Under the pieces are notes generated by a model. The model was not told where the DNA came from. It ran no database searches and worked only from the letters and a program-made list of their open reading frames with translations. This document shows positions 15,969-24,159 of a DNA stretch of 64,000 nucleotides, in pieces (within the stretch, counting starts at the first letter, position 1; each line of letters starts with the position of its first letter). A program made the position numbers and the translations under genes. Source of the DNA: Actinomadura violacea (GTDB lineage Bacteria; Actinomycetota; Actinomycetes; Streptosporangiales; Streptosporangiaceae); NCBI RefSeq assembly GCF_017573465.1, contig NZ_JAGEPF010000047.1, positions 1 through 64,000 on the forward strand. The letters are read 5' to 3'.

Positions 15969-17861
15969 TCAGGCCGGACGGCGGTCGAGCGCCCCGGTCT
16001 CGGTGTCGGTCCCGGGCTCGGTGTCGTCGTCCTCGGTGAGGAAGCCGCCGGACTGGTGGTGCCACAGCCGGGCGTACGCGCCGTCGGCCTGGAGCAGCTC
16101 CCGGTGCGAGCCCTGCTCGAGGACGCGGCCCCGGTCGAGGACGACCAGCCGGTCCATGCGGACGACCGTGCTCAGGCGGTGCGCGACGACCAGCGCGGTC
16201 CGGTCGCGCATCAGGTGCCACAGCGCCTCCTGGACGAGGATCTCGCTCTCGGAGTCGAGGGCGCTGGTGGCCTCGTCCAGCAGCAGGATCGGGGCGTCCC
16301 GCAGGATCGCGCGGGCGAGCGCGAGGCGCTGCCGCTGCCCGCCGGAGAGCTTGACGCCGCGCTCGCCGACCAGGGTGCCGAGCCCGTCCGGGAGGCCGTC
16401 GGTGAACTCGGTGACGTGCGCCGCCCGCGCGGCGCGCAGGATCTCCTCCTCGGTGGCGCCAGGCCGGGCGAAGGCGATGTTGTCGCGCACCGACCGGTGG
16501 AACATCGCGGGCTCCTGCGGCACGTACGCGATCAGGGCGCGCAGGTCGGTCTGGCGCAGCCGCGCGATGTCCTGGCCGCCGACCAGGATGCGTCCGCCGT
16601 CGACGTCCATGAGGCGCAGCAGCAGCCGGGTGAGGGTGGTCTTTCCCCCGCCGGACCGGCCCACCAGCCCGATCTTGGCGCCCCCGGGGATCGCCAGGTC
16701 CAGCCCGTCGAACAGGGGCGGGCCGTCGCCGTGCGCGAAGCGCACCCGGTCGAAGCGGACCGACGCGTCGGCCGGGGCCGGCGGCTCCGGATCGGGCGGG
16801 TCGACGACGGCCGGCGGCGCCAGGAGCAGCTCGGTGAACTGCGCGGCCTCGGTGAGCGTGCTCTCGAGCCGCCGGTAGACCTGGTTGAACTCGAACATGA
16901 TCCGGGTGGCGTTGGTGTAGTAGGTGAACGTCACCACGACGGCCTCCACCCCGAGCCCGCCGCGCAGCGCCACCGCGGCCAGCAGGCCGAGGACGCTCGT
17001 CAGGATCGACATCGGGGCGACGATCATGTCGACGCGCAGGTTGGCGTAGTCCCAGGAGAGCAGCGACAGCCGGCGCTGCTCGACCACCCGGGTCCGGTAC
17101 TCCGCGGCCTCCCGGTCCTCGGCGGCGAACGCGCGGACCGTCTCCATGTTGGTCACCACGTCGGCGACGTGCCCCGACACCCGCACCTTGGCGGCCTCGC
17201 GCGCGTCCACCAGGGCCTGCCTGCGGCGGATGAGCGGGACGACGAGCAGGCCGGTCAGGACGATCATCCCGACGAGCACCACGACCAGCAGCGGGTGGAA
17301 CCGCCACAGGACCACCGAGGCGAACGACAGCGGGATCACGTTGGCCATGATCGAGAAGGCGAGCGTGTCGGTGAAGTTCTCGAACCCGCTGGAGAAGTTC
17401 AGGATCCGCTTGGTGAGCGCGCCGGCGAAATTGTCGTGGAAGAACGCGGTCTCCTTGGCGAGCAGCTCGTCCATGCCGAGGATGCCGAGCCACTCGATCC
17501 CCCGGCCCTCCGTCCGGTTGATGCAGTGCAGGCCCGCCCGCCAGAACGCCTCGCCCGCCAGCATCAGGCCGGCGAAGCCGAGCAGGAAGGGCAGGAGCAC
17601 GCCGGCGCCGGCGTCCCCGCTTCCGGCCAGGCGCCCGATCAGGGCGGCCACCACCAGCGGTGTCAGGTAGTAGAGGCACGTGTTGCCGATGGCCGGGAAC
17701 GTCACCGCCGGGACCGAGACCCGCCAGTGCCGGCGCAGGGCGGCGCCGTAGTACCGCAACGCCAGCAGCACCGCCCGCCTGCGGGGAGCCGCGCCGTCCT
17801 GAGAACCCTTCCGTGCTCCTGGCAGAACCACGCGCCCCTCCCACGCCGCCGCGGCATTCAT
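15969..17861 (-). CDS. ABC exporter half-transporter (fused membrane and ATPase domains)
   Basis: Protein of 630 residues from an ATG at 17861 with GAGGCAG upstream. Residues about 30-340 form a six-helix exporter membrane domain; residues about 375-610 form the ATPase with Walker A (GRSGGGKTT), Q-loop (YVPQEP), signature (LSGGQRQRLALARAI), Walker B (ILLLDEATSALD) and H-loop (AHRLSTVVRM). It works as a homodimer or with a second half-transporter, which is not next to it. Transport direction is probably outward; the substrate cannot be told. The C-terminus is acidic (TEDDDTEPGTDTETGA). Confidence 0.92.
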   Translation of the reverse strand: MNAAAAWEGRVVLPGARKGSQDGAAPRRRAVLLALRYYGAALRRHWRVSVPAVTFPAIGNTCLYYLTPLVVAALIGRLAGSGDAGAGVLLPFLLGFAGLMLAGEAFWRAGLHCINRTEGRGIEWLGILGMDELLAKETAFFHDNFAGALTKRILNFSSGFENFTDTLAFSIMANVIPLSFASVVLWRFHPLLVVVLVGMIVLTGLLVVPLIRRRQALVDAREAAKVRVSGHVADVVTNMETVRAFAAEDREAAEYRTRVVEQRRLSLLSWDYANLRVDMIVAPMSILTSVLGLLAAVALRGGLGVEAVVVTFTYYTNATRIMFEFNQVYRRLESTLTEAAQFTELLLAPPAVVDPPDPEPPAPADASVRFDRVRFAHGDGPPLFDGLDLAIPGGAKIGLVGRSGGGKTTLTRLLLRLMDVDGGRILVGGQDIARLRQTDLRALIAYVPQEPAMFHRSVRDNIAFARPGATEEEILRAARAAHVTEFTDGLPDGLGTLVGERGVKLSGGQRQRLALARAILRDAPILLLDEATSALDSESEILVQEALWHLMRDRTALVVAHRLSTVVRMDRLVVLDRGRVLEQGSHRELLQADGAYARLWHHQSGGFLTEDDDTEPGTDTETGALDRRPA

Positions 17862-17977
17862 GCTGCCTCGAACCCGCCGGGGCGGGCGAACGCATTTCCG
17901 CGGGCGGCGCGGGCCGGCGAGCCGCGCCTTCCGAAAACGAGGAACATCGCGTCCCGGCGCACGCCGAAAGCGGGGGA

Positions 17978-17999
17978 GAAGGGCGGCATGCCGCCCTTC
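17978..17999. terminator. 22-bp perfect palindrome, probable terminator
   Basis: Perfect self-complementary 22-mer (GAAGGGCGGCA and its complement) with no T-tract on either side. It lies 99 bases downstream of the ornithine cyclodeaminase stop and 117 bases upstream of the ABC exporter start, so it may end transcription of the former. An operator role cannot be excluded. The rest of this gap shows no gene. Confidence 0.5.
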
Positions 18000-18097
18000 C
18001 GTGCGGCGTCGGCCGGGCAGGAGGACGCCCGGAAACGGGACGACTGTTATCCGCCGGCCGCACATCCGAATGTCCCCGAGCCGGTAGGGGCGGGCGG

Positions 18098-19051
18098 CTA
18101 GAGGTCGACGCTGATCCCCAGCCCGCGATCGCGGGCCGCGCGGTGGACCACGGCGGCCGCCGCGACGTCGAGGGCGGCGTGGCCGGTCGACTTGAAGAGC
18201 GTCAGCTCCGCGTCCGTGCCCCGGCCGGGGCGGCGCCCGGCGAGGACGTCGCCGATGAGGCGGGCGGACGCCGGGTCGGCCCCCTGCAGTTCCCAGGCGC
18301 CGGCCGGCGGCGGTTCGGTCACGGCGCCGGCCCACTCGACGAACAGCGAGGACGCCCGGAGGGTCTCGGCGTCGAACTCCGGGCCGTCGGAGCCGCCGAC
18401 CGAGCTGAGGTGGGCGCCGTCGCGCAGCCACGAGCGCCGCAGGACCGGTTCGCGGCTGGAGGTGCAGCAGAACACGACGTCCGACGACCTGACCGCCGCC
18501 TCGACCCCGGTGGCGGACGCCCCGGGCAGGTCCGCCACCAGGTGCTCGGCCTTGCCGGGGTCGCGGGCGCCGACCACGAGTTCCACGCCGTCCATCCGGG
18601 TGACGAACTCGATCTGCGCGCGAGCCTGCGTCCCGGTGCCGATCACGGCGATCCGGGAGGCGCCGGGCCGGGCGAGCGCGCGCATGGCGACCGTCGCGGC
18701 CGCGGCCGTCCGGACCGCGGTGACCGCCTCGGCGTCCATGATGGCGAGCGGCCGTCCGGTCTCGGCGTCGAAGTGGGCGACGATGCCGCGGTGCGAGCCG
18801 TGGCCGCCCGCCGCGCCGGGGAAGACCGCCACCAGCTTCGCCGACAGCCCGAGCCCCGGGACGTGGCCCGGCATCGCGCCCAGCAGGCCGTGCCCCGAGC
18901 GGGCCGCGACGCGCGGCGGCGCCGACACCTCGCCGGCGCCGATCGCGACGAGGGCGGTGCGCACCGCCTCCGCCACCGCGTCCGGCCGCGCGGCCTCCCT
19001 GGTCCGCGCCCGGTCGAGGACGAGCACGCCGCCGTCCGCGAGGTCAGTCAC
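18098..19051 (-). CDS. Ornithine cyclodeaminase / mu-crystallin family protein
   Basis: NAD(P)-binding protein of 317 residues starting at a GTG (19051). Family features: GLGLSAKLVAVFPG, MDAEAVTAVRTAAAATVAMR, the Rossmann loop IAVIGTGTQARAQIEFV and DVVFCCTSSREPVL. Members act as ornithine cyclodeaminases, alanine dehydrogenases, or imine reductases. It overlaps the end of the IclR gene by 8 nt, so the two are one transcription unit. Divergent neighbours are an amidohydrolase and a dipeptidase-like protein, suggesting a role in breakdown of an amino acid or amide compound. The exact reaction is unknown. Confidence 0.88.
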   Translation of the reverse strand: MTDLADGGVLVLDRARTREAARPDAVAEAVRTALVAIGAGEVSAPPRVAARSGHGLLGAMPGHVPGLGLSAKLVAVFPGAAGGHGSHRGIVAHFDAETGRPLAIMDAEAVTAVRTAAAATVAMRALARPGASRIAVIGTGTQARAQIEFVTRMDGVELVVGARDPGKAEHLVADLPGASATGVEAAVRSSDVVFCCTSSREPVLRRSWLRDGAHLSSVGGSDGPEFDAETLRASSLFVEWAGAVTEPPPAGAWELQGADPASARLIGDVLAGRRPGRGTDAELTLFKSTGHAALDVAAAAVVHRAARDRGLGISVDL

Positions 19052-19799
19052 GGCCGGCTCCCGCGTCCGGGCCGGCGAGCACGTGCTCCAGTTCCGCAGT
19101 GGCGGCGGCGAGGTGCTCCTGGAGCCCGGCGAGCGCGGGGTCGTCGAACTCGCCGTCCAGGCCGACGACCGTGATCGCGCACAGCGGGCGGCCGTTGCCG
19201 CCGAGGACCGCGCGGCTCAGCGACGCGATCACCTCGTCGTTGCGCCCGCGCTGCAGCGCGAAGCCGGTGCGGCGGGTCCGCTCGACGTCCTCCAGCAGGC
19301 CGTCCGGCGGATGCCCCTGCCGCTCGGCGGCGCGCAGGTACGGCACCCGGGCGGCCTCGTCGAGCGCGGAGACGAGGGCCATGGGCCCGGCGAAGGTGTG
19401 GATCGGCAGCAGCTCGCCCAGCAGGTCGGTGAACATCGCCAGCCGCGGCGGGCGGACCGCGTCGATCACGCGTCCGCCCTCGGGTTCGAGCACCTGGAGG
19501 TTCGCCATCATCCCCGTCCCGTCCGAGAGCGACTGGAGCACCGGCCGGCCCAGCACGGCCAGCGGGGCTCCGGCGGCGGCCTGGGAGAACCGCAGCACGA
19601 CCGGCCCCGGCAGGTAGCGGTCCTCGCTGCGCATGATCCAGCCGCGCCGCACCAGGTCCACCAGGATGCGGTAGGCGGTGGCGCGGTGCATGCCCGTCTC
19701 GCCCGCCAGCTCGCTCAGGCGCAGCGGGCGGCCGGCCCGCACGGTGGACTCGATGAGGTCCAAGGCCTTGTCGACGGCGGAGCCGGCCGGTCTGGACAA
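19044..19799 (-). CDS. IclR family transcriptional regulator
   Basis: Regulator of 251 residues. The N-terminal winged helix reads AVDKALDLIESTVRAGRPLR, then ETGMHRATAYRILVDLVRRG; the C-terminal IclR ligand domain includes FAGPMALVSALDE and RTGFALQRGRNDEVIASLS. I chose the TTG at 19799 because GGAGGG lies just upstream; longer in-frame forms lack a ribosome site. It is co-transcribed with the ornithine cyclodeaminase-like gene and divergent from the amidohydrolase. Inverted repeats at 19852-19890 in the shared promoter are its probable targets. Confidence 0.85.
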   Translation of the reverse strand: MSRPAGSAVDKALDLIESTVRAGRPLRLSELAGETGMHRATAYRILVDLVRRGWIMRSEDRYLPGPVVLRFSQAAAGAPLAVLGRPVLQSLSDGTGMMANLQVLEPEGGRVIDAVRPPRLAMFTDLLGELLPIHTFAGPMALVSALDEAARVPYLRAAERQGHPPDGLLEDVERTRRTGFALQRGRNDEVIASLSRAVLGGNGRPLCAITVVGLDGEFDDPALAGLQEHLAAATAELEHVLAGPDAGAGRD

Positions 19800-19851
19800 C
19801 GTCCCTCCACGGTCGCTGGACGGAACACCGATCTTCGGGCACTCTAACAGA

Positions 19852-19890
19852 CGTTGCCATCCGCGCAACGATTGTTACGGTGTATGTAAC
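19852..19890. promoter_or_regulatory. Candidate IclR operator region
   Basis: Two adjacent inverted repeats lie in the divergent promoter: CGTTG-N9-CAACG (19852-19870) and GTTAC-N7-GTAAC (19874-19890). The region is AT-richer than its surroundings. Confidence 0.5.
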
Positions 19891-19953
19891 GTACCTGGTC
19901 AAGGGCTGCTTGTAGCCCGGCCCGGGATCGAGAACGGAGACCGCGCGATCGCC

Positions 19954-21324
19954 ATGACGGACGCCATCACCGATGCCATCACGGGCCAGGACGAGCCCCC
20001 GGTCGCGGAGAACGACCCGGCCCCCGCCCCGTTCGCGGCCGCCGAGCCGGGCCGCGTGACCGCCTACCGCGGCGTCTCGCTGATCGACGGGACTGGCGGC
20101 CCGGTCCGGCACGGCATGGCCGTGGTGACGGACGGCCCGGTGATCAAGGCGGTCGTCCCCGACGCCGACCTCGGCGCGTCGGGCCCGCCCGGCGCCGAGA
20201 CGGTCGACATGCGCGGCATGTTCCTGCTCCCCGGCCTGATCGACGCCCACCAGCACCTGTCGACCCCGCCCAACCGCGTCCAGGCGGAGGCGATGATGCG
20301 GCGCCAGGTCCACGGCGGCGTCACCGCGATCCGCGAGATGGCCGGCGACCTGCGGCAGATGGCCGACCTCGCGCGCGCCGCGCTCGTCGGCGAGATCCCC
20401 GGCCCGGACGTCCACTGCGCCGCGCTGATGGCGGGCCCGGGGTTCTTCGACGACCCCCGCACCCATCAGGTGACCCAGGGTGCGAAAGCCGGCGCCGTGC
20501 CGTGGATGCAGGCGGTCGACGAGGACACCGCCCTGCCGCTGGCCGTCGCCGCGGCGCGCGGCACGGGCGCGATCGCCATCAAGATCTACGCCGACCTCGA
20601 CGCCTCGCTGGTCGCCCGGATCGCCGCCGAGGCGCACCGCCAGGGGATGCTCGTGTGGGCGCACGCGGCCGTGTTCCCGGCGTTGCCCGGCGAGGTCGTC
20701 GCGGCGGGCGTCGACGTGGTGTCGCATGCGCACATGCTCGTCCACGACCTTCCCGGCGACCGGCCCGGCGCGTACCGACGGCAGCGCGGCCACCTCGCGG
20801 ACGCCTACCGGCGCCTCCTCGACGCGCCCGTGGACGTCCTCGATCCGCTCTTCGGCGAGATGCGGCGCCGCGGGACGATCCTCGACGCGACCGCGAGCCT
20901 CATGGTCCGGATGCCTTCGAGCGCGCCCGGCGCGGCGGAACTCGCCCCGCGGGTGCTGCGGCGGCTGATCGACCGGGCGCGGCACGCGGGCGTCGCGATC
21001 TGCACCGGCACCGACTACGAGACGTCCCCGGGCAGCCGCTTCCCTTCGCTCCACGACGAACTCCGGTTCCTCGTCCGGTCGATGGGGATGCCGCCGCACG
21101 AGGTGATCCGCGCGGCCACCGCCACCGGTGCCGCCGCCATCGGGCTCCGGGACGCGGTCGGCACCGTCGAGCCCGGCAAGCAGGCCGACCTCCTCATCGT
21201 CGAGGCGGACCCGCACGAGGACATCGACAACCTCCGCCGGATCGTCACCACCGTCAAGCGCGGCAGGCGCTACGAGCGGGCCGACTACGACACCGCAGGC
21301 ACCGGAGAAGGGAGCACCCGATGA
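19954..21324 (+). CDS. Amidohydrolase family metal-dependent hydrolase
   Basis: Protein of 456 residues of the imidazolonepropionase/prolidase-type amidohydrolase group. Motifs: FLLPGLIDAHQHLS (metal HxH), KIYADLDASLVARI (Lys in IKIY, the carbamylated lysine position), WAHAAVF and VDVVSHAHMLV (His ligands) and CTGTDYET (Asp). The C-terminus has AAAIGLRDAVGTVEPGKQADLLIV. The start at 19954 has only a weak GGAG upstream. The next gene overlaps by ATGA, so they are coupled. Likely hydrolyses an amide or cyclic amide; substrate unknown. Confidence 0.85.
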   Translation: MTDAITDAITGQDEPPVAENDPAPAPFAAAEPGRVTAYRGVSLIDGTGGPVRHGMAVVTDGPVIKAVVPDADLGASGPPGAETVDMRGMFLLPGLIDAHQHLSTPPNRVQAEAMMRRQVHGGVTAIREMAGDLRQMADLARAALVGEIPGPDVHCAALMAGPGFFDDPRTHQVTQGAKAGAVPWMQAVDEDTALPLAVAAARGTGAIAIKIYADLDASLVARIAAEAHRQGMLVWAHAAVFPALPGEVVAAGVDVVSHAHMLVHDLPGDRPGAYRRQRGHLADAYRRLLDAPVDVLDPLFGEMRRRGTILDATASLMVRMPSSAPGAAELAPRVLRRLIDRARHAGVAICTGTDYETSPGSRFPSLHDELRFLVRSMGMPPHEVIRAATATGAAAIGLRDAVGTVEPGKQADLLIVEADPHEDIDNLRRIVTTVKRGRRYERADYDTAGTGEGSTR

Positions 21325-22397
21325 GCGTCGACCTCGACGACCTCGTCATCGTCAACGCGCTCGGCGAGCTGGACAACCCGAACGCGCCCGCGTCGGCGGC
21401 CGCGTCCGCCGCGCTCGCCCCGACCAGCGCCCAGCTGACCATCGACGAGCGGACGCTCGCGGACGCGCACGCCTCCGGCGTGACCGCGATCAACGTGACG
21501 CTGGGCTACACGCTCGGCGACCTCCCGCCCTACCGGCACACCCTGGACGAGATCGCGACCTGGGACGCGATCATCGCCGCCCACCCGCGCGACCTGGTGC
21601 GCGTCGAGACCGCCGCCGGCATCGCCGAGGCCAAGCGGCAGGGCAGGATCGGCATCATCTACGGGTTCCAGAACGCCGCCGCCGTCGAGGACCGCCCCGA
21701 GCGGGTCGCGGAGTTCGCGGGCCTCGGCGTGCGGATCGTCCAGCTCACCTACAACCAGGCGAACCTGATCGGCGACGGCTCGATGGCGCCCGGCAACCGG
21801 GGCCTCACACCGCTCGGGCGCGAGGTCGTCGAGGCCCTCAACGAGCAGCGCCTCATGGTGGACCTCTCGCACAGCGGCGAGCGGACGTGCCTGGAGGCCG
21901 CGCGCGTGTCCGCGCAGCCGGTCTCGATCAACCACACGGGCTGCCGCGCCCTGGTCGACCTGCCCCGCAACAAGACCGATGAGGAGCTGCGACTGGTCGC
22001 CTCGCGGGGCGGTTTCGTCGGCATCTACTTCATGCCGTTCGTCAACGCCACCGGCCACGCCACGGCCGAGGACGTGGTGGCGCACATCGCGCACGCGGTC
22101 GACGTCTGCGGCGAGGACCACGTCGGCATCGGCACCGACGGCGCGATCACCGCGATCGACGACCTGGACGCCTACCGGGAGCGGCTCGCCGAGCAGGTGG
22201 CGCGGCGGCGGGCGGCCGGGGCGTCGGCGGCGGGGGAACGCGCCGACACCTACCCGTTCGTCGTCGACCTGCGCGGCGTCGACCAGTTCCGCGAGCTGGC
22301 GCGGCTGCTGGAGCGGCGCGGCTACACCTCGGCCCGGATCGAGAAGATCCTCGGCCTGAACTTCCTGAACTACGCGCGGACGGTCTGGGGGAGCTGA
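21321..22397 (+). CDS. M19 (membrane dipeptidase) family protein with altered metal site
   Basis: Protein of 358 residues with the renal-dipeptidase barrel. Conserved parts are MVDLSHSGERT and VSINHTGCRAL (the two His ligands) and VGIGTDGAI (Asp). However, the usual N-terminal DGHND reads VNALGELDNPN, and the usual EGG glutamate reads IYGFQNAAAV, so three ligands of the binuclear zinc site are replaced. It may use one metal or have another substrate. Translationally coupled to the amidohydrolase, hence probably acting on the same compound. Confidence 0.8.
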   Translation: MSVDLDDLVIVNALGELDNPNAPASAAASAALAPTSAQLTIDERTLADAHASGVTAINVTLGYTLGDLPPYRHTLDEIATWDAIIAAHPRDLVRVETAAGIAEAKRQGRIGIIYGFQNAAAVEDRPERVAEFAGLGVRIVQLTYNQANLIGDGSMAPGNRGLTPLGREVVEALNEQRLMVDLSHSGERTCLEAARVSAQPVSINHTGCRALVDLPRNKTDEELRLVASRGGFVGIYFMPFVNATGHATAEDVVAHIAHAVDVCGEDHVGIGTDGAITAIDDLDAYRERLAEQVARRRAAGASAAGERADTYPFVVDLRGVDQFRELARLLERRGYTSARIEKILGLNFLNYARTVWGS

Positions 22398-22428
22398 CGC
22401 CCGCCGGGGCGCCGGAGGACGCGGCCGG

Positions 22429-23046
22429 CTAGACCGCGCCGTGCAGGGCGAGGGAGAGGGTGACGGCGCCGTCCACGACCGCGTCGAGGTCGGTGCCGAG
22501 CCGGCCGTCGGCCCACTGCTGGGCCAGCTCGGTCATGGCGCCGGTGAACATGGTGGCGGCGATGACGACCGGGAGCGGCGGGTCCTGGTCGCGGGTCATC
22601 GCGAGCACGCCCTCCAGCAGCGCGGTCTGCGCGGCGCGGCGGCGGGCGGCGAGGATCTCGTTGCCGCGTGCCTCGGCGAACAGCACGCGCCCGCGGCCCG
22701 GCTCGTCGCTGATGAACCGCAGGACGGCCCGGATGCCGGCGCGCGTGCGGGCGTCGGGGCGCGGGCCCGCGTCCTCCACCGCGCGGGCCAGGACGTCGGC
22801 GAGCGCGGTGGCCTGCTGGTCGTAGACCGCCGCGAGCAGCTCGGCGGTGTCGGCGAAGTTCTCGTAGAAGTAGCGCGTGTGCAGCTCGGCCTCGCGGCAC
22901 ACCGCGCGGACGGCGAGGGCGGCCTCGCCTCCGGCGGTGAACAGCCGGTACGCGGCCCGGACGAGCATGTCGCGGCGCTCGTCGCGGCGCCGGGCGGCGG
23001 GGATCCCGGCCCACCGGGTGTTCGCGGCCGTCCGGGCGTTCGCCAT
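22429..23046 (-). CDS. TetR family transcriptional regulator
   Basis: Regulator of 205 residues from the ATG at 23046. The helix-turn-helix lies in RDMLVRAAYRLFTAGGEAAL to CREAELHTRYFYENFADTAE; the rest is a helical ligand domain. Divergent from the MpaB-type oxygenase gene. Two tandem GTCTGGA-containing sites lie between the genes, so autoregulation and control of the oxygenase are likely. The upstream in-frame extension (to 23172) would cover these sites and was rejected. Confidence 0.85.
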   Translation of the reverse strand: MANARTAANTRWAGIPAARRRDERRDMLVRAAYRLFTAGGEAALAVRAVCREAELHTRYFYENFADTAELLAAVYDQQATALADVLARAVEDAGPRPDARTRAGIRAVLRFISDEPGRGRVLFAEARGNEILAARRRAAQTALLEGVLAMTRDQDPPLPVVIAATMFTGAMTELAQQWADGRLGTDLDAVVDGAVTLSLALHGAV

Positions 23047-23063
23047 GGCGGCCACGATACCAA

Positions 23064-23123
23064 GTCTGGACACGCATGTACCCAAACACTTACGCTGAGG
23101 TCTGGACACGGTCGTATCCAGAC
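23064..23123. promoter_or_regulatory. Two tandem TetR operator-like sites
   Basis: Site 1 is 23064-23087 and site 2 is 23100-23123, starting 36 bp apart. Both begin GTCTGGACACG. Site 2 is an inverted repeat GTCTGGA-N10-TCCAGAC; site 1 is a weaker version ending GTACCCAAAC. They agree at 19 of 24 positions. Confidence 0.65.
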
Positions 23124-23141
23124 TTTGACGGGAGCGCCGGG

Positions 23142-24146
23142 ATGGCACCCAGGACGAACATCCTCGCGGCACGCTTCGAGCGGGCCTTCGACGCCGAGAT
23201 CCGGTCCCGGTTCTTCCGGGGCCTGGAGTTCGCCGGACCCGAGGGCGACCCGGGCTGGTTCGGCCCGGACAGCGCGGTCTGGTACGTCCACTCGCACCTG
23301 CCGACCCTGGTCCTCGGCCTGGTCGGCGCCGCCTACATCGAGGGCCTCGACCCCAGCATCAGCTGGATGGCCTACGACCACTCCCGCATCCCCGAGCGGG
23401 TGGACGGCGTCCCGACCGGCGGCATCGACCCGGAGGGCGCCGCCGTCCGGCTCGGCCACTCGCTGTCGTTCTTCATCGGCACCGCCTACGGCTCCACCGA
23501 GACCGCCGAGCGGCTCGCGCGCACCGTCCGCGCCATGCACCACACCGTGAAGGGCACCCGCCCGGACGGCCTGCCCTACGACGCCGACGACCCCGACTGG
23601 CTGCGCTGGAACTACGCCACCGTCGTGTGGGGGCTCGCCACGGCGCACGAGCGCTACCACCGCAAGCCGCTGCGCGGCGCCGGCCTGGACCGCTACTACG
23701 GCGAGTTCGTCCGGGTGGGGGAGGCGCTCGGCGGCACCGACCTGCCCGCCACGAAGGCGGAGGTCGCCGAGTGCCTGGAGTCCTACCTGCCGCGCCTGGC
23801 CGTCACGCCGATCAAGGCGTTCGGGACGGGCCCGAACCTGCGCGGCAACGGCACCAAGCCGTGGGAGCCCGGCAGTCCGTTCATGGACTGGGCGGCCCGC
23901 GACATGCTCCCCCACTGGGCGCAGAAGCTGGCCCTCTACCAGCGGCCCAACCCGGTGGTGCTGCGCATGCGCCGCAGCGCCCTGTGGCTCGCGCTCAACG
24001 GGCTGTACGACGCGACCGGTCCGCTGACGGAGTTCCGGCAGGCCGAGGCCCGCGTCGCCGGCGGAACGTCCGCCCCCGTCGCCGCGACGGCGCCGGCCGA
24101 GCCCGACCCCGTCCTGACCCGCGAAGAGGTGGAGGCCACCGCGTAG
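23142..24146 (+). CDS. MpaB/latex-clearing-type oxygenase (DUF2236)
   Basis: Protein of 334 residues from an ATG at 23142 with GGGAG upstream. It shows the DUF2236 pattern: DSAVWYVHSHLPTLVLGLVG, ARTVRAMHHTVKG, YDADDPDWLRWNYATVVWG and ERYHRKP. Members bind b-type haem through conserved His residues and oxidise hydrocarbons such as rubber, or act in polyketide tailoring. The Thr/Pro/Ala-rich C-terminus looks disordered. Divergent from its probable TetR repressor. Substrate unknown. Confidence 0.82.
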   Translation: MAPRTNILAARFERAFDAEIRSRFFRGLEFAGPEGDPGWFGPDSAVWYVHSHLPTLVLGLVGAAYIEGLDPSISWMAYDHSRIPERVDGVPTGGIDPEGAAVRLGHSLSFFIGTAYGSTETAERLARTVRAMHHTVKGTRPDGLPYDADDPDWLRWNYATVVWGLATAHERYHRKPLRGAGLDRYYGEFVRVGEALGGTDLPATKAEVAECLESYLPRLAVTPIKAFGTGPNLRGNGTKPWEPGSPFMDWAARDMLPHWAQKLALYQRPNPVVLRMRRSALWLALNGLYDATGPLTEFRQAEARVAGGTSAPVAATAPAEPDPVLTREEVEATA

Positions 24147-24159
24147 CGGAACCACCGGC

